64,000 nucleotides of DNA, taken from assembly GCA_000719695.1 (NCBI GenBank), contig JOHN01000022.1, positions 1 through 64,000 on the forward strand. Direction: 5' to 3'. The position numbers were made by a program, and so were the translations under genes. The notes beneath the pieces were generated by a model. That model did no database searches and was not told where the DNA came from. It saw only the letters and a program-made list of their open reading frames with translations. This stretch comes from Streptomyces sp. NRRL F-6131 (GTDB lineage Bacteria; Actinomycetota; Actinomycetes; Streptomycetales; Streptomycetaceae). The stretch's first letter is position 1; each line of letters begins with the position of its first letter. This document shows positions 63,685-64,000 of this stretch, in pieces.

Positions 63685-64000
63685 ATGGGTCACTACAAGT
63701 CCAACCTGCGGGACGTGGAGTTCAACCTCTTCGAGGTGTTCGGCCGCGAGCAGGTGTACGGCACCGGACCGTTCGAGGACATGGACGTCGAGACCGCGAA
63801 GAACATCCTGAGCGAGATCGCGCGCCTCGCCGAGAACGACCTCGCCGCGTCCTTCACGGACACCGACCGCAACCCCCCGGTCTTCGACCCGGAGACCAAC
63901 ACCGCGCCGATCCCGGACACCTTCAAGAAGAGCTACCAGGCGTACATGGACGCCGAGTGGTGGCGTCTGGGCATCCCGGAGTCGATCGGTGGCCAGGTCA
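63685..64000 (+). CDS. Acyl-CoA dehydrogenase (N-terminal part, runs off window)
   Basis: The first 105 residues, MGHYKSNLRDVEFNLFEVF onward, correspond to the N-terminal extension and helical domain of large acyl-CoA dehydrogenases (PIPDTFKKSYQAYMDAEWWRLGIPE leads into the FAD-binding region). The enzyme oxidises acyl-CoA in beta-oxidation. GGAGAA precedes the ATG. The catalytic glutamate lies outside the window. Confidence 0.88.
   Translation, partial: MGHYKSNLRDVEFNLFEVFGREQVYGTGPFEDMDVETAKNILSEIARLAENDLAASFTDTDRNPPVFDPETNTAPIPDTFKKSYQAYMDAEWWRLGIPESIGGQV

Overview
The window is high-GC DNA with GC-biased third codon positions, many GTG starts, dense coding on both strands and several leaderless promoters. 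Together with an LCP protein, Spo0M, F420-type luciferase-like oxidoreductase, orphan regulatory kinases and a fused CydDC exporter, this points to a streptomycete (Streptomyces or Kitasatospora) and to chromosome rather than plasmid. I see no tRNA, rRNA, CRISPR array, insertion sequence or prophage.

Layout. 1-5 kb: end of a two-component histidine kinase, a Uma2 nuclease-like gene, a LuxR-type regulator divergent from an aldo/keto reductase whose expected stop is missing, and a nucleotidyltransferase. 5-13.3 kb: a cytochrome bd locus (cydA, cydB, fused cydDC) behind a perfect Rex-type operator, followed by a DevS/DosS-like GAF sensor kinase. 13.5-14.3 kb: two overlapping YegP-like genes. 14.4-26 kb: an unusual phosphate-type transport locus with a secreted PstS-like protein, a small secreted protein, a very large membrane-anchored binding protein, PstC, PstA, a second anchored PstS, a sortase-fold protein that has lost all three catalytic residues, and PstB. 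This is the best candidate in the window for an undescribed system.

26-31 kb: a HAD phosphatase, a gene graveyard in which a ribbon-helix-helix antitoxin fragment is fused in frame to a LuxR/AfsR-type C-terminal fragment, two paralogous secreted proteins, an ECF-like sigma factor and a divergent Ser/Thr kinase. 31-38 kb: an F420-type oxidoreductase, a four-gene ABC-2 export cluster, an MFS permease and its GntR neighbour. 38-45 kb: Spo0M, LCP cell-wall ligase, another HAD phosphatase, serS, a 560-bp gap holding a cluster of DnaA boxes, and pheA. 45-51.7 kb: an extracytoplasmic copper-handling operon (YcnI, Sco, PCuAC, CopC-CopD, DyP peroxidase and a His-rich membrane protein). 51.9-64 kb: an anti-sigma-type ATPase, a TetR regulator controlling an FMN reductase and MFS exporter through two tandem operators, a sortase-anchored (LAGTG) surface protein, a LysR regulator, allantoicase, an amidase, a PP2C-like phosphatase, a pirin, an SseB-like protein and the start of an acyl-CoA dehydrogenase.

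Themes are redox and respiration control (Rex site, bd oxidase, heme-kinase candidate), envelope biogenesis and metal delivery, and phosphate capture. Coordinates of starts were chosen from Shine-Dalgarno spacing, signal peptides, or a TANNNT box 6-7 nt upstream (leaderless). Product names rest on recognisable motifs in the translated sequence; no database search was possible.
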